Source: Trichomonas vaginalis G3 (taxonomy: Eukaryota; Parabasalia; Trichomonadida; Trichomonadidae). From it: 64,000 bases of DNA. The notes beneath the pieces were generated by a model that saw only the letters and a list, made by a program, of their open reading frames with translations, did not search any database and had not been told where the DNA came from. Positions within the stretch are counted from its first letter, which is position 1. Each line of letters starts with the position of its first letter. This document shows positions 24,860 to 33,499 of the stretch, one piece after another. A program made the position numbers and the translations under genes. Location: assembly GCF_026262505.1 (NCBI RefSeq), contig NC_067206.1, forward strand, positions 14,938,205 to 15,002,204. The letters are read 5' to 3'.

Positions 24860-26470
24860 GAAAAGTGACAATGGGCGAGTTTGTCCCCCATTCGATTTGA
24901 ATTTTGTTAACTCTTTTCAAAATCACTTCATTTTTATGATTTCGGTGGACTTAGAGGAGCTTATTGCTTTTGGTATTAAACAGGAAGTCAAGGGCGGTGT
25001 CCCATACAGAAGAAGAACGGGATCTCCAAAGCAATATGTCACTTATTCATGTTCGTATCCCCTATGCAAGGCAAAATTTAGGGTTGAAGAACAAAATGGA
25101 GTGTTTACTATAAGCAAAGTTAATGAAGAACATTGCCATCATATAGGAGTTGAAATGGGTTCACATTACGCGAGTAAATTTTATCAAAAATGGATCGAAC
25201 TTTATATTAAAAACGGTGGAAAGCAATTTCTTGCTCAAAAAGCATTTTTTGATAAGTTCGGAATTGATACGAATAACAAAGAAACGATGAAACTTTTCGC
25301 GCAGTCTACTGATGCTTTAAAGCACAAATTTTATCGCCTTGATGAGATTATTGCACAAAGATTATCAAACGATCCTTACACTTCTTTGGAAGCATTTTTG
25401 AATAATTTACAGGAAGAGTGCCCAGATGATCTCGTTCAATTTGATTACAATGGAGATTTTTCCGAGTTTACAATCATATATGCACCTTTTGCTGCAAAAG
25501 AATTGGTGCATAGCATTGATAACCCTCTCCACGTCGATTCCACTCATTCTTTAATTAAAGGAAAGATCCAATTGTTTGCAGTAACAATGAAAACAAGTCA
25601 AAACACAATTTTCCCCTTTTGCTATTTTTTAGTGAACCCTCAGACATCTGAAAAAATTCAAGAATGTTTGGTGAAATTCTGTGAGTTTGCGCACCTGGAT
25701 CCACAGCATTGGAGCGCTGACTGTGCGCTAAACATTGCTCGCGCAATTGAGGACGGATTTCCTCTTGCGCAGCTCAGTTGGTGCACTGTGCATGTTTTAC
25801 GCGCATGTGCAAAAGTTGGAAGCTATTTTGACAATCCACAGAATTTTGAGAACTTCTATTTAGCACTGGACTTTTTGACATTACGTGCAGATGCAACGAA
25901 TGCAGAAAAGCTGGCTGAAGAGTCTGATGAAACATATGAGTTCTTGACAACAATGTTAGAAGAAGAAGAACCGCGCGCTTTGAAGTATTTCGATAAACAA
26001 TGGAGAAGAACCAAAGAACATTGGATGATGTTATATCGTGGAGAAGGTGATTCCACGAATAACATTGCGGAATCACACTTTCATCAATTAAAGCAAACAT
26101 TTTTCTTGGGTAAGAAAAATGAGCGCATTGATGACATCGTCATAACTCTCATCACTGTTGTGATTCCAAATGTGATTATTAAGGTTCAAGTCGCTAATGT
26201 TTTGAATGAAAAAAGAGCAGTAAGAATTCTTACAAGGGCAGATAATCAGATTGTTGAGCAAAGAGCTTCAAAACACGATGAATGTTTGAAATTAATTCAA
26301 CACATTTTGGAAATTGTCGAAAGCCGAAGGATTGAACCTAGTGTCCTTATTCCATCTTTGAAGGCAATATTAAATTTGGCACAAAGAAGTTTAAAGGAAG
26401 AGTAAGCAAGATTAGATAATTTGGACTTTTTTTAAAAGAGAAAGGGACAAACTATACAGTGTCACTTTTC
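24860..26470 (+). mobile_element. Complete Mutator-like element (MULE), 1.6 kb
   Basis: The ends are inverted repeats of about 27 bp: 24860-24889 (AAAAGTGACA then AGTTTGTCCC) and 26444-26470 (GGGACAAACT then GTGTCACTTTTC). They enclose one transposase gene with almost no extra sequence. Flanks (TAAGGTTAAT left, AAAGGAATAA right) are only loosely alike, so a 9-11-bp target duplication is not convincing. A further end of the same family lies at 27253-27279. Confidence 0.75.
24936..26405 (+). CDS. MULE transposase
   Basis: This DDE transposase would cut and rejoin the ends of its own element in the nucleus. The open frame begins at 24834, but its first 26 bp lie outside the terminal repeat, so Met 35 (24936, MISVDLEELIAF) is the likelier start, giving 489 aa. 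Numbering from 24834: a zinc-binding N-terminal region has C73, C78, H100 and H102; the catalytic core has D235 (HVDSTHSL), D296 (SADCALNIARAI), the CxxH signature C317-H320 (CTVH) typical of MULEs, and E413 (NNIAESHFHQLK). No stop or frameshift interrupts it, so it may be functional. A shadow open frame on the opposite strand (25774-26100) is ignored. Confidence 0.88.
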   Translation: MISVDLEELIAFGIKQEVKGGVPYRRRTGSPKQYVTYSCSYPLCKAKFRVEEQNGVFTISKVNEEHCHHIGVEMGSHYASKFYQKWIELYIKNGGKQFLAQKAFFDKFGIDTNNKETMKLFAQSTDALKHKFYRLDEIIAQRLSNDPYTSLEAFLNNLQEECPDDLVQFDYNGDFSEFTIIYAPFAAKELVHSIDNPLHVDSTHSLIKGKIQLFAVTMKTSQNTIFPFCYFLVNPQTSEKIQECLVKFCEFAHLDPQHWSADCALNIARAIEDGFPLAQLSWCTVHVLRACAKVGSYFDNPQNFENFYLALDFLTLRADATNAEKLAEESDETYEFLTTMLEEEEPRALKYFDKQWRRTKEHWMMLYRGEGDSTNNIAESHFHQLKQTFFLGKKNERIDDIVITLITVVIPNVIIKVQVANVLNEKRAVRILTRADNQIVEQRASKHDECLKLIQHILEIVESRRIEPSVLIPSLKAILNLAQRSLKEE

Positions 26471-26608
26471 AAAGGAATAAAAAAAATAATAAAGATGAAA
26501 TAATAACATGAAATCTTATATAAATATAATTTTATCTAAATAGATAAATGAATTAAGCAGTTTACAGTTATATATATTTAATGAGAGACAATATCTAGTT
26601 CTATGGTA

Positions 26609-26870
26609 GAAATGACTCTTAGACTCAAATAAGTAACACAGATAGAAAGTACTCAGTATAACAATTATATATGTACACTCAAAGTTAGTCGCTGCTAAAA
26701 TCTTAACCTTGCATTTCGGGAAAATCTGACAAATGGCTCTTAGACTCAAATAAGTAACACAGATAGAAAGTACTCAGTATAACAATTATATATGTACACT
26801 CAAAGTTAGTCGCTGCTAAAATCTTAACCTTGCATTTCGGGAAAATCTGACAAATGGCTCTTAGACTTGT
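26609..26870. repeat. 122-bp tandem duplication
   Basis: A block starting CTCTTAGACTCAAATAAGTA and ending GAAAATCTGACAAATGG occurs twice and begins a third time. The minus-strand open frames here repeat with it and are not credible genes. Confidence 0.85.
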
Positions 26871-26939
26871 TTTGATAATTAATTCTTCAATTATATTATA
26901 ATTTATAACAAATTTCCTCAAACTATCTGTATGTCATTC

Positions 26940-27198
26940 AATTCCCGGCCACTACATTCAATGATGGACCATTTCCTTCAAATTTTGAAATACCTTATTC
27001 AATTTGTTGTATGGAGCCCGTGATATTCAACACTATGGAGCTCCTCCAGTTTGGTATCCAAGAAGAGATAAAAGCTAGCATGGGCTACTCTCAAAAATGC
27101 TTGAAGCAATATATTCAAGTTTGCAACAAGGATCAATAGATTCAAATCTTGTTTATTGTACTTTAAAGGTACTTTTAAAAAAGAAACAATTAATGTAA
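26940..27198 (+). pseudogene. MULE transposase C-terminal fragment
   Basis: Protein-like segments lie in more than one frame: NLLYGARDIQHYGAPPVWYP near 27000, then MLEAIYSSLQQGSIDSNLVY near 27100, ending at a stop at about 27198. The latter resembles the C-terminus of the intact transposase (ILEIVESRRIEPSVLIPSLK) in spacing and hydrophobic pattern, so I read this as the tail of another, decayed MULE. At least one frame change separates the segments. Confidence 0.4.
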
Positions 27199-27252
27199 AA
27201 GATTCAAATAATTTTTTATTATTATTTTATTAATTTTTTAAATAAGGTTAAT

Positions 27253-27279
27253 AAAAGTGACACTGGATAGTTTGTCCCA
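27253..27279 (+). repeat. Solo MULE terminal repeat
   Basis: AAAAGTGACACTGGATAGTT then TGTCCC matches the left end of the complete MULE at 24860, and both are preceded by AAGGTTAAT. No transposase follows to the right; 27280-27470 is AT-rich and empty. Confidence 0.65.
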
Positions 27280-27470
27280 CACTCTTTTTAAAATTAATGA
27301 ATAAACAGTATATTTTTGAAGTGTAAGCTTATTTACCTGAATCTATATTACTTAATATAACATTCAAAGTATTATTGCTATTTATTGGAGAACAAATTTA
27401 TGTAATTTTCACATGAAAATTGATAAATTTGTATTTCCTTATGATAATCAATTTTTGTATTTGTAGAGAG

Positions 27471-27870
27471 TCTCCCTGCATGATATCAAGACTTGGCTAT
27501 AAGTCTTTATCCATTTTTGAAAATTGTATTGTAAATTGTAAGAATTTCTGAATACTACTACTATAAAATATAATTGCTTATCAATGTATATTCTCCCTGC
27601 ATGATATCAAGACTTGGCTATAAGTCTTTATCCATTTTTGAAAATTGTATTGTAAATTGTAAGAATTTCTGAATACTACTACTATAAAATATAATTGCTT
27701 ATCAATGTATATTCTCCCTGCATGATATCAAGACTTGGCTATAAGTCTTTATCCATTTTTGAAAATTGTATTGTAAATTGTAAGAATTTCTGAATACTAC
27801 TACTATAAAATATAATTGCTTATCAATGTATATTCTCCCTGCATGATATCAAGACTTGGCTATAAGTCTC
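27471..27870. repeat. 121-bp tandem repeat, 3.3 copies
   Basis: TCTCCCTGCATGATATCAAG recurs at 27471, 27592, 27713 and 27834, exactly 121 bp apart, with nearly identical units. It is unrelated in sequence to the 122-bp repeat at 26609. Confidence 0.93.
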
Positions 27871-27937
27871 TATTCATTATGAGTATGACCCCATTTTTTT
27901 TACAAAAAGTGCCGAATTGCAACTTTGTCCCAATCTC

Positions 27938-28750
27938 GATATTTTTTTAATTGAAAAACGTTAATATCTGATATTTTGAAGTTTGTAATATTTGTTAGTA
28001 TCTTAAATTATTGAATGCATACGTTTTTTATGTTCTCAATTTTAAAAAAATTGTGAAGAATTTAGTTTTTTGGAGATGGATGTTTAATATTTGTGAGTGA
28101 GAATGCAAGCAGGAGTTTGGTACTTTAAGGCTAGGTTGAGATAGATTTCCCATTATATTATCTGTGAATATATTGTTTGAAAATTCAAGATATAAAAATA
28201 TATTATCAAAAATTTTTATATTTTTAAATACAATAGGGTGGAAGTATAGGACGATGAGATAGCAATGATATATTTTATAATGGGAGGTAATCTGAAGATA
28301 AGTAGCAAATTTTATGCGATTTTGATTGGGAGTTGGAGGGTGTGAGTACTATAGCATGTAATAGTATCTCACACCCTCCAATTCTTCCTATGGCGCCGAA
28401 AAATTTTTGGTGAAATGTCGTCGCATTTCACCAAAAATTTTTCGGCGCCATATAGAGAACTATAGTCTGCGAGGTACTGATTCTATCTATGTACCTCGCA
28501 GACTATAGTTCTCAGCCAAAATGTCAAAAATTTTGGAAATTCGAAATAATTTTTTTGAGAAAAAATTAACCGTTTAACATTGCCAAAAATCTAAAAAACT
28601 CACAATTTTTTTAAATTGATAACCCTCAAACTGTTTCCAATCAATAATTTGAGAGTCTATATGATAATGTAAAAGTTAAAACATTCAAGTATTTAAGTAT
28701 TTCTTTAAAATATTAAGTTTTTTATTTTTCCAATAAAATTCTAATATCAA
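27938..28750. mobile_element. Hairpin-bearing element copy C, left part
   Basis: From GATATTTTTTTAATTG on, this matches element A from about 19944, through one three-hairpin cassette (28325-28515) to the Maverick border. The left end proper is missing. Its remaining right part follows Maverick 1 at 49530-49729, so the Maverick inserted into it. Confidence 0.85.
28746..28750. repeat. Target-site duplication of Maverick 1
   Basis: ATCAA here recurs at 49530-49534, and element A shows the uninterrupted site (near 20998). With the AG...CT ends characteristic of Mavericks the duplication is 5 bp; by shifting one base it can be read as 6 bp. Confidence 0.75.
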
Positions 28751-28943
28751 AGTTAGTATGGGTTAGTTGGGTATGGTGGCACTGCGTTCCACCTTACCCA
28801 ATACTTGTGAATTTGACACTTTACAAAACCGGTAACGTACATTTTACAACATGAACGCAAAAACTAACTTAACCTTAAATATTTACAAAGCCGCCAACCA
28901 TTTCACCTCACTAACGAACTCACTAATGAAAAAATAAACGTTC

Positions 28944-29228
28944 TCATAAATTTTCTTCTATATCTTCATCGTCAATGTTAACTCTATTGTAGTCATACTT
29001 GAAGTCATAAAGTTTCTCAAGTTTTGAAATGCATAGTCTTGTTAACTTACCTTCATCATCATAAGTTTTTATAAAACTACCATGACAATCTTTATACACA
29101 GTCAATGAAAAGTCAACTGGTCTAGGATGAAGTGTAAAGAACATGTTATGCTCAGGAAGGAAGAATAAATGTTTAAATGTATGCTTGTTATATTTTTCGA
29201 TTTGTATGAGTTGCTTTTGTTCTGTCAT
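28944..29228 (-). CDS. Maverick terminal-repeat protein, 94 aa
   Basis: Lies wholly inside the terminal inverted repeat; a second copy, differing in a few residues, is at 49052-49336. The protein has a KHLFFLPEHNMFF core and an acidic tail (NIDDEDIEENL); no known motif. Duplication at both ends follows from its place in the repeat, and conservation of the frame in both copies suggests it is a real gene. A role in end recognition or in replication from the ends is possible but unsupported. Confidence 0.7.
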   Translation of the reverse strand: MTEQKQLIQIEKYNKHTFKHLFFLPEHNMFFTLHPRPVDFSLTVYKDCHGSFIKTYDDEGKLTRLCISKLEKLYDFKYDYNRVNIDDEDIEENL

Positions 29229-29319
29229 TTATATAAAAATAAAAATTTTCAGTAAAATAAAAAATACACTTAAAAATTAATGATATCACCACCCTCACAC
29301 GTATGAAAACATAGCGCAA

Positions 29320-29378
29320 AAATAATGTTTATGTTAGAATGTTAGATCTAACACGTTTTCTAACCTCATTTCTAACCC
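29320..29378. repeat. GTTAG iteron cluster, left end
   Basis: Reads on the minus strand as repeated GTTAGAAA units, a GTTAGATCTAAC palindrome, an inverted TTCTAAC half-site and ATAAACATTATTTTT. The same block is at 48903-48959 and 40170-40230, with a short version at 39992-40019. Maverick 2 carries the GTGAG form. Confidence 0.8.
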
Positions 29379-29394
29379 TGTTGAATTCATTGCT

Positions 29395-29640
29395 TTATAA
29401 CTCTCTTCCTTTCTCCAACTCTTCTAACTTCTTCTTAAGTTCAGCAATGTTGTCCTCATGAAGTTTAATCTTTCTCAAAATTCCTTCTTTATCTAATGGT
29501 TGCTTTATCTTTCTAAACTGAACTCTACCATCCTTCATAGTATGAATGTAAAAACCTTCTGGAATAGTTCCTGATTTAATGTATTCTACCAAAAACTTTT
29601 GTTTCATTGCTTCAGTGACTTTAGTCGTCATTTCAATCAA
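29395..29640 (-). CDS. Maverick small coiled-coil protein, 81 aa
   Basis: Starts MIEMTTKVTEAMKQ and ends in a heptad-patterned Lys/Glu-rich helix (LHEDNIAELKKKLEELEKG) predicted to form a coiled coil. Its 3' end reaches into the terminal repeat. It is the first of five minus-strand genes that lead up to the capsid gene. Function unknown; a virion or scaffold role is only a guess from position. Confidence 0.65.
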   Translation of the reverse strand: MIEMTTKVTEAMKQKFLVEYIKSGTIPEGFYIHTMKDGRVQFRKIKQPLDKEGILRKIKLHEDNIAELKKKLEELEKGREL

Positions 29641-29681
29641 ATAAAAATTTTAATATTAAATAAAACTAACGTTATTTTTTT

Positions 29682-30140
29682 TCAGTAAGGAAACGCAGGA
29701 GTTTTACGATTTATTTGAGGAGTAGGTTCTGGTTTAAATGTTGGAGTCGGTTTAGGAGTTGACTTTTGAACAGGAGTTTGTACTTCCATAGGTTCAGGAG
29801 TCATTGAAGATTTTGCTTGTGAAGGCGTTGGTTTTGGCGAAGGTGTTGGAGTTTGTTTAACTTCAGCTACTTCAGTATTATTTACAACATTTGCTTTATT
29901 TCTTTTCAGCATCATAACTGCTCCTGCTGTAGCTAGCAAACCTAGTGGGAGACCATATCTTATATAAGGACTTGACCAAATGCTATTTTTGACAGGAGCT
30001 GGTGGAACACCTAACCTTGGTGAGACTGCTCTTTGCCATTGTGCAGCTCGTAAGAAATATTCAATAGGTGCTCCATAATCGTTTGGTAAAGTTTGTTTCA
30101 TAGATGGTGAAGGTTCGCGAGAGCTTGATGAAGAACTCAT
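29682..30140 (-). CDS. Maverick single-pass membrane protein with Pro/Thr-rich tail, 152 aa
   Basis: A Ser-rich N-terminus is followed by one hydrophobic segment (residues about 62-79, YGLPLGLLATAGAVMMLKR) and a long tail of Pro, Thr, Ser and Lys repeats (TPTPSPKPTPS). It lies 30 bp downstream of the capsid candidate in the same direction. Topology suggests a small envelope or internal-membrane protein, as found beside capsid genes in related viruses, but there is no sequence match to a named family. Confidence 0.6.
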   Translation of the reverse strand: MSSSSSSREPSPSMKQTLPNDYGAPIEYFLRAAQWQRAVSPRLGVPPAPVKNSIWSSPYIRYGLPLGLLATAGAVMMLKRNKANVVNNTEVAEVKQTPTPSPKPTPSQAKSSMTPEPMEVQTPVQKSTPKPTPTFKPEPTPQINRKTPAFPY

Positions 30141-30170
30141 TTATAAGCTTTAAAAATAAACGTTCATCCT

Positions 30171-31745
30171 TTATTCCTCACTGTCGTCAGTTGCTAAGTT
30201 ATAGTCATCTAATCTTATTATTGGGATTCCATTAGCACGCACCTGAATGGCAAAGCAACAATCCCTCATAAATCCAATAAGTGGCTTTGGTACGTTTTCA
30301 GTTGCTAGTTCAATAGGTCCTTTAACAGACAATTTGTATGTTATTGGAGCAGTAGATGTTTGACCTTGCTGGAAGCAAAAGTCCACTTCTGTTGGAAAAC
30401 CACATAAGAAATGTGTGTTGTCATAGCTATCCCATTTATGTTCCACACTACCATCATCCACCAATGACCTCATAACATCTTCATTAAATCCTATCATATC
30501 ATTGTTTGTATTGCAGGCGTTCGCAACCATTTCATAAAATACAGGTCCATATGATTTTTCAGGTTCTGCAGGCATATTTCCATAAGCTCCCATGGAAAGC
30601 TGAAGATATTTAAACTTAGGGTTCTCAAAATTAACATAATAGTTGTCTTTCTTTCTAAATAGTGCCCAAATACTTTTAACATTAATAGGCGTATAAGCTG
30701 CTGTAAATGTTGCACTTGAACTATCTGTATTCTTTGAGAATGAACCGTCCATAGGAATCCAATCCATAACTTTAACAGGAAAACATAAAGCCTCGTTTGT
30801 ATAATGTTCTACAAGTTCTGTATAAATGTTAGGGTCTAAAGAGAATGACTTTGGATGAATGAAACATTCATTAAAATCCATCTTTGTTCGAAATAGTTGC
30901 TGGGTTACAGTTGTAATAGTAACTGTTCCACTAGCTTCTACTGCCTTCGTTATCATAGTGAATGGTTCATTCCATGGAACAAATTTATTTGTCGGTGGAT
31001 TTGAATCTGAAGCAAATGCAACTTTAAGAGTTGGATTGAAAGCAATGATATCATTTACAGATATAGATGTGCATTGTAAGGCGTCGCTACTGAACTTTAC
31101 TTTAAGCTGAATGTTTCCTGCAAAAGCTGGAATAAATCGAATAGCTTCTAATGGAAGGAATCTTCTAACAGGAATTCTTAAACGAAGCTTAAAATCAAAT
31201 GATTTTCCTGCTGTAATTGGACCACTAACAATTTGTCCTGTTCTGCATGTTCCCGAATGACTCCATACATCTTCATGTCGAGTCTTTGAGAAAACATCTA
31301 CTTTCTTTATTTGTTCGGTAGTTTGTGAGTTTGAAGTTATATATGCTTCTTCTCTTGCGTTGTCTTGAGAATATACGATACGACCATTTGCAAGGATTTG
31401 ATATCCAGCAACTGCATAGAAAGCGTCATCGAAACCAATCCAAAATCCTGGTGGGTTTGTTTTATTGGAACCTGAACCAATTTCTTTATCTACAATAAAT
31501 TGACCTTCCATTTTATACGTAATGAATGTATTGTAAAGGTCCAACATATTTTCACCAGGAGGTGAGAGATTGAATGTTACCCATGTGTTATCTTTAGCAG
31601 TTCCAGGTTGTGATGGAATCTTTGCGTCAGAATATTTTCTATTAGTGTCACCAATTTGAACTGCATTGTCTATGATATCGAAATATGAGCGAATCTGATG
31701 AATATGCTCTGCTGGAGTAAATTCGTTTAACTGTTCGTTCTGCAT
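30171..31745 (-). CDS. Maverick major capsid protein candidate (double jelly-roll), 524 aa
   Basis: Length and beta-rich pattern fit the major capsid proteins of Polintons and adenovirus-like viruses. A central segment (RIPVRRFLPLEAIRFIPAFA, about residues 189-208, then GNIQLKVKF) resembles the stretch that links strands of the first jelly roll in that family, and YQILANGRIVY (about 115-125) is also typical. The frame is intact. It would form the capsid shell with the packaging ATPase encoded in the right half. Assignment rests on length, position and motif memory; no structure was computed. Confidence 0.7.
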   Translation of the reverse strand: MQNEQLNEFTPAEHIHQIRSYFDIIDNAVQIGDTNRKYSDAKIPSQPGTAKDNTWVTFNLSPPGENMLDLYNTFITYKMEGQFIVDKEIGSGSNKTNPPGFWIGFDDAFYAVAGYQILANGRIVYSQDNAREEAYITSNSQTTEQIKKVDVFSKTRHEDVWSHSGTCRTGQIVSGPITAGKSFDFKLRLRIPVRRFLPLEAIRFIPAFAGNIQLKVKFSSDALQCTSISVNDIIAFNPTLKVAFASDSNPPTNKFVPWNEPFTMITKAVEASGTVTITTVTQQLFRTKMDFNECFIHPKSFSLDPNIYTELVEHYTNEALCFPVKVMDWIPMDGSFSKNTDSSSATFTAAYTPINVKSIWALFRKKDNYYVNFENPKFKYLQLSMGAYGNMPAEPEKSYGPVFYEMVANACNTNNDMIGFNEDVMRSLVDDGSVEHKWDSYDNTHFLCGFPTEVDFCFQQGQTSTAPITYKLSVKGPIELATENVPKPLIGFMRDCCFAIQVRANGIPIIRLDDYNLATDDSEE

Positions 31746-31772
31746 GTATTTACTTCAGATAAAAATATCTAT

Positions 31773-32207
31773 TTACTTCATTATTCTCACTCTTCTTCTT
31801 GGCATTCGTGGTGGAAGTTGTTTCTTGACATTTTCAATGAACTGTACATTCTCTTTTGTCTCAACTTCTTTCACTGGTGGGTCAGGGTTCTTTGACTCGG
31901 TTTGCTTTTCAATGAAATTCACGAACTTTGCAATAAGCTCTTGGTTCGTTATTGAAAGTACATCTGGCTTCTTTTCTTCTGGTTCTATTGACTTTTCAGT
32001 TTGAACAGAAGGTTTTATATGGGCTTCGTGGACTTCACCCTTGCCATACACCTTAATGTTGTCGCTTTCTGCATTCGCTAATGGAACCTTTCTTTTTCTT
32101 ACGTATATTTTACCATCTTTACTCTGACTTACGTAATAGAAAGGATGTTGTATTCCTCTTGCGTCATTTAATATAATAGACTCTCGCTCTGATTTTGACA
32201 AGCTCAT
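31773..32207 (-). CDS. Maverick basic protein, 144 aa
   Basis: N-terminal part contains FYYVSQSKDGKIYVRKRKVP, echoing FYIHTMKDGRVQFRKIKQP in the 81-aa protein at 29395-29640, so the two may share an old domain. The C-terminus is strongly basic (PPRMPRRRVRIMK). It sits directly upstream of the capsid candidate and starts 45 bp from a divergent gene. A nucleic-acid-binding or core protein is plausible from charge alone. Confidence 0.6.
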   Translation of the reverse strand: MSLSKSERESIILNDARGIQHPFYYVSQSKDGKIYVRKRKVPLANAESDNIKVYGKGEVHEAHIKPSVQTEKSIEPEEKKPDVLSITNQELIAKFVNFIEKQTESKNPDPPVKEVETKENVQFIENVKKQLPPRMPRRRVRIMK

Positions 32208-32252
32208 TTTACATCGGTTAAAGTTTTAATTTTGTTTTTTATCTGCAGTCAA

Positions 32253-32531
32253 ATGACTCAGACAAACCCTACGGACAAGACCCAAGGGGTCATAGATGTT
32301 GAAGCATTGAAGAAAGAAATTCGTGAGCAAATTTTATCCGAACTGAAGGAACAAAAACAAGAACAAAAGCCAGAGAGACCAAAGAGAAAACTTAGTGAAA
32401 AACAACTTGCTGCATTAGCTGCTGGAAGACAAAAGAACCCACGTTTGCTGGCGAAGAAAGCTAGAGAAGAAGCAAAAGCAAAGGAAGAACAAAAAGCTAA
32501 AGAAGCTGAAGCAAAAGCAAAGAAAGAGTAA
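32253..32531 (+). CDS. Maverick Lys/Glu-rich helical protein, 92 aa
   Basis: Start placed at 32253 (MTQTNPTDK) rather than 32232, because the upstream codons lie in the T-rich leader. A long charged helix (EALKKEIREQILSELKEQ) is followed by a basic segment KLSEKQLAALAAGRQKNP and an Ala/Lys/Glu tail. The KQLAALAAGR segment resembles short basic motifs found in small virion proteins of other Mavericks. Divergent from the 144-aa gene. Confidence 0.6.
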   Translation: MTQTNPTDKTQGVIDVEALKKEIREQILSELKEQKQEQKPERPKRKLSEKQLAALAAGRQKNPRLLAKKAREEAKAKEEQKAKEAEAKAKKE

Positions 32532-32555
32532 ATGGTTTATTTTTATTGGAACTAA

Positions 32556-33403
32556 ATGTATAGACAAATACCTTTATCTGTTGCGTTCAGTAGTGAAAAC
32601 CCTGACGTCAAAATAAAGGGGAACAGAGTAACGTTTAAGTTTCCAACAGACTGGATTGTGAACATAAATGAAGAGAAGTACATTGGCATAACATCTATGT
32701 ATATAACACGTGCTTTCAGAAAGGTTGACTTTATACTTCAAGTCGAGATAGAAAATGACGAACAGTCTTTAAGCGCCCAAAACATTCACATATACAAATA
32801 CTTTAAAGACGATACAACATTGCAACAATGTATGATTTCATTTAATGAGATGTTCGAGAAAAAGTTCAACATTGAAGTACAAACTTTACAGCCTTTACGT
32901 GAGTTTCTTGCACAACTGAAAGAAGAAGGTAGTCAGCCACAACTTATAGACTTTCATTATGAATTTAATGAAAATGAAGATGGAACACATGACTGTCAGT
33001 TTGTTATATATTCACCATTCAATGAAGTCGCTAAAGAGAAAGAAAATCCATTACGTATAAGATTTCAAATCTCTGAACCCAATGAGACTTCAAAATGTTT
33101 TCAATTATGATGCAATGCTTCCGAGGAAAAATGAATTTTCAAATTAGATTTCAGGCATTTGGGATAGAAAGCAAGCTATATTATATTCAAACTTAAGTAA
33201 GGGAGTTGAAAATGAGTTCATTGGTCATACAAGAACTTCACCACTCCAAATCCTAATATTAATTAACTGGCTTCAATCGTGAGTTTTGGATAGACATGTT
33301 CTCCACTCATGACCATAACTGCCCAGTGTTCTTACCTCCAGACCATAAGGACTGTCTCTACATTGAAGCACAACTCTTAAACTCTACCATCGCAGTATTG
33401 TAA
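32556..33403 (+). pseudogene. Maverick beta-rich protein, paralogue of the 287-aa protein
   Basis: An open frame covers 32556-33110 (184 aa), and protein-like sequence (PVFLPPDHKDCLYIEAQL) continues to about 33403, so the gene looks broken. The N-terminal part has FPTDWIVNINEEKYIGITSM, which parallels YPRHWVEYVGGEKAIEIRQV in the protein at 47292 and 53272-54135; both then share a long beta-rich region. I infer two paralogous minor virion proteins. The function is not known. Confidence 0.5.
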
Positions 33404-33430
33404 AATCTACGCTAGCTTTATTTTTATCAT

Positions 33431-33498
33431 TCATGACCTCATTCATGACCTCATTGCTGATAAAAATAAATGACCTCATTCATGACCTCATTCATGAC
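33431..33498. repeat. Short direct repeats of CATGACCTCATT
   Basis: Five copies of a 12-bp unit lie between the 184-aa gene and the polymerase stop codon, in the only convergent intergenic region of this part of the element. They may be a shared 3' end or a slippage product. Confidence 0.7.
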
Positions 33499-33499
33499 C

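Larger units (their letters stand above)
28751..29407. repeat. Maverick 1 left terminal inverted repeat
   Basis: About 657 bp, mirrored at 48873-49529. It begins AGTTAGTATGGGTTAGTTGG. It contains a complete small gene (28944-29228) and an iteron-like cluster (29320-29378), so both are present at each end of the element. Confidence 0.9.

Noticed and set aside
24834-24935. Longer N-terminus for the MULE transposase
   Set aside because: It begins outside the terminal repeat and translates the repeat itself, so Met 35 is the better start.
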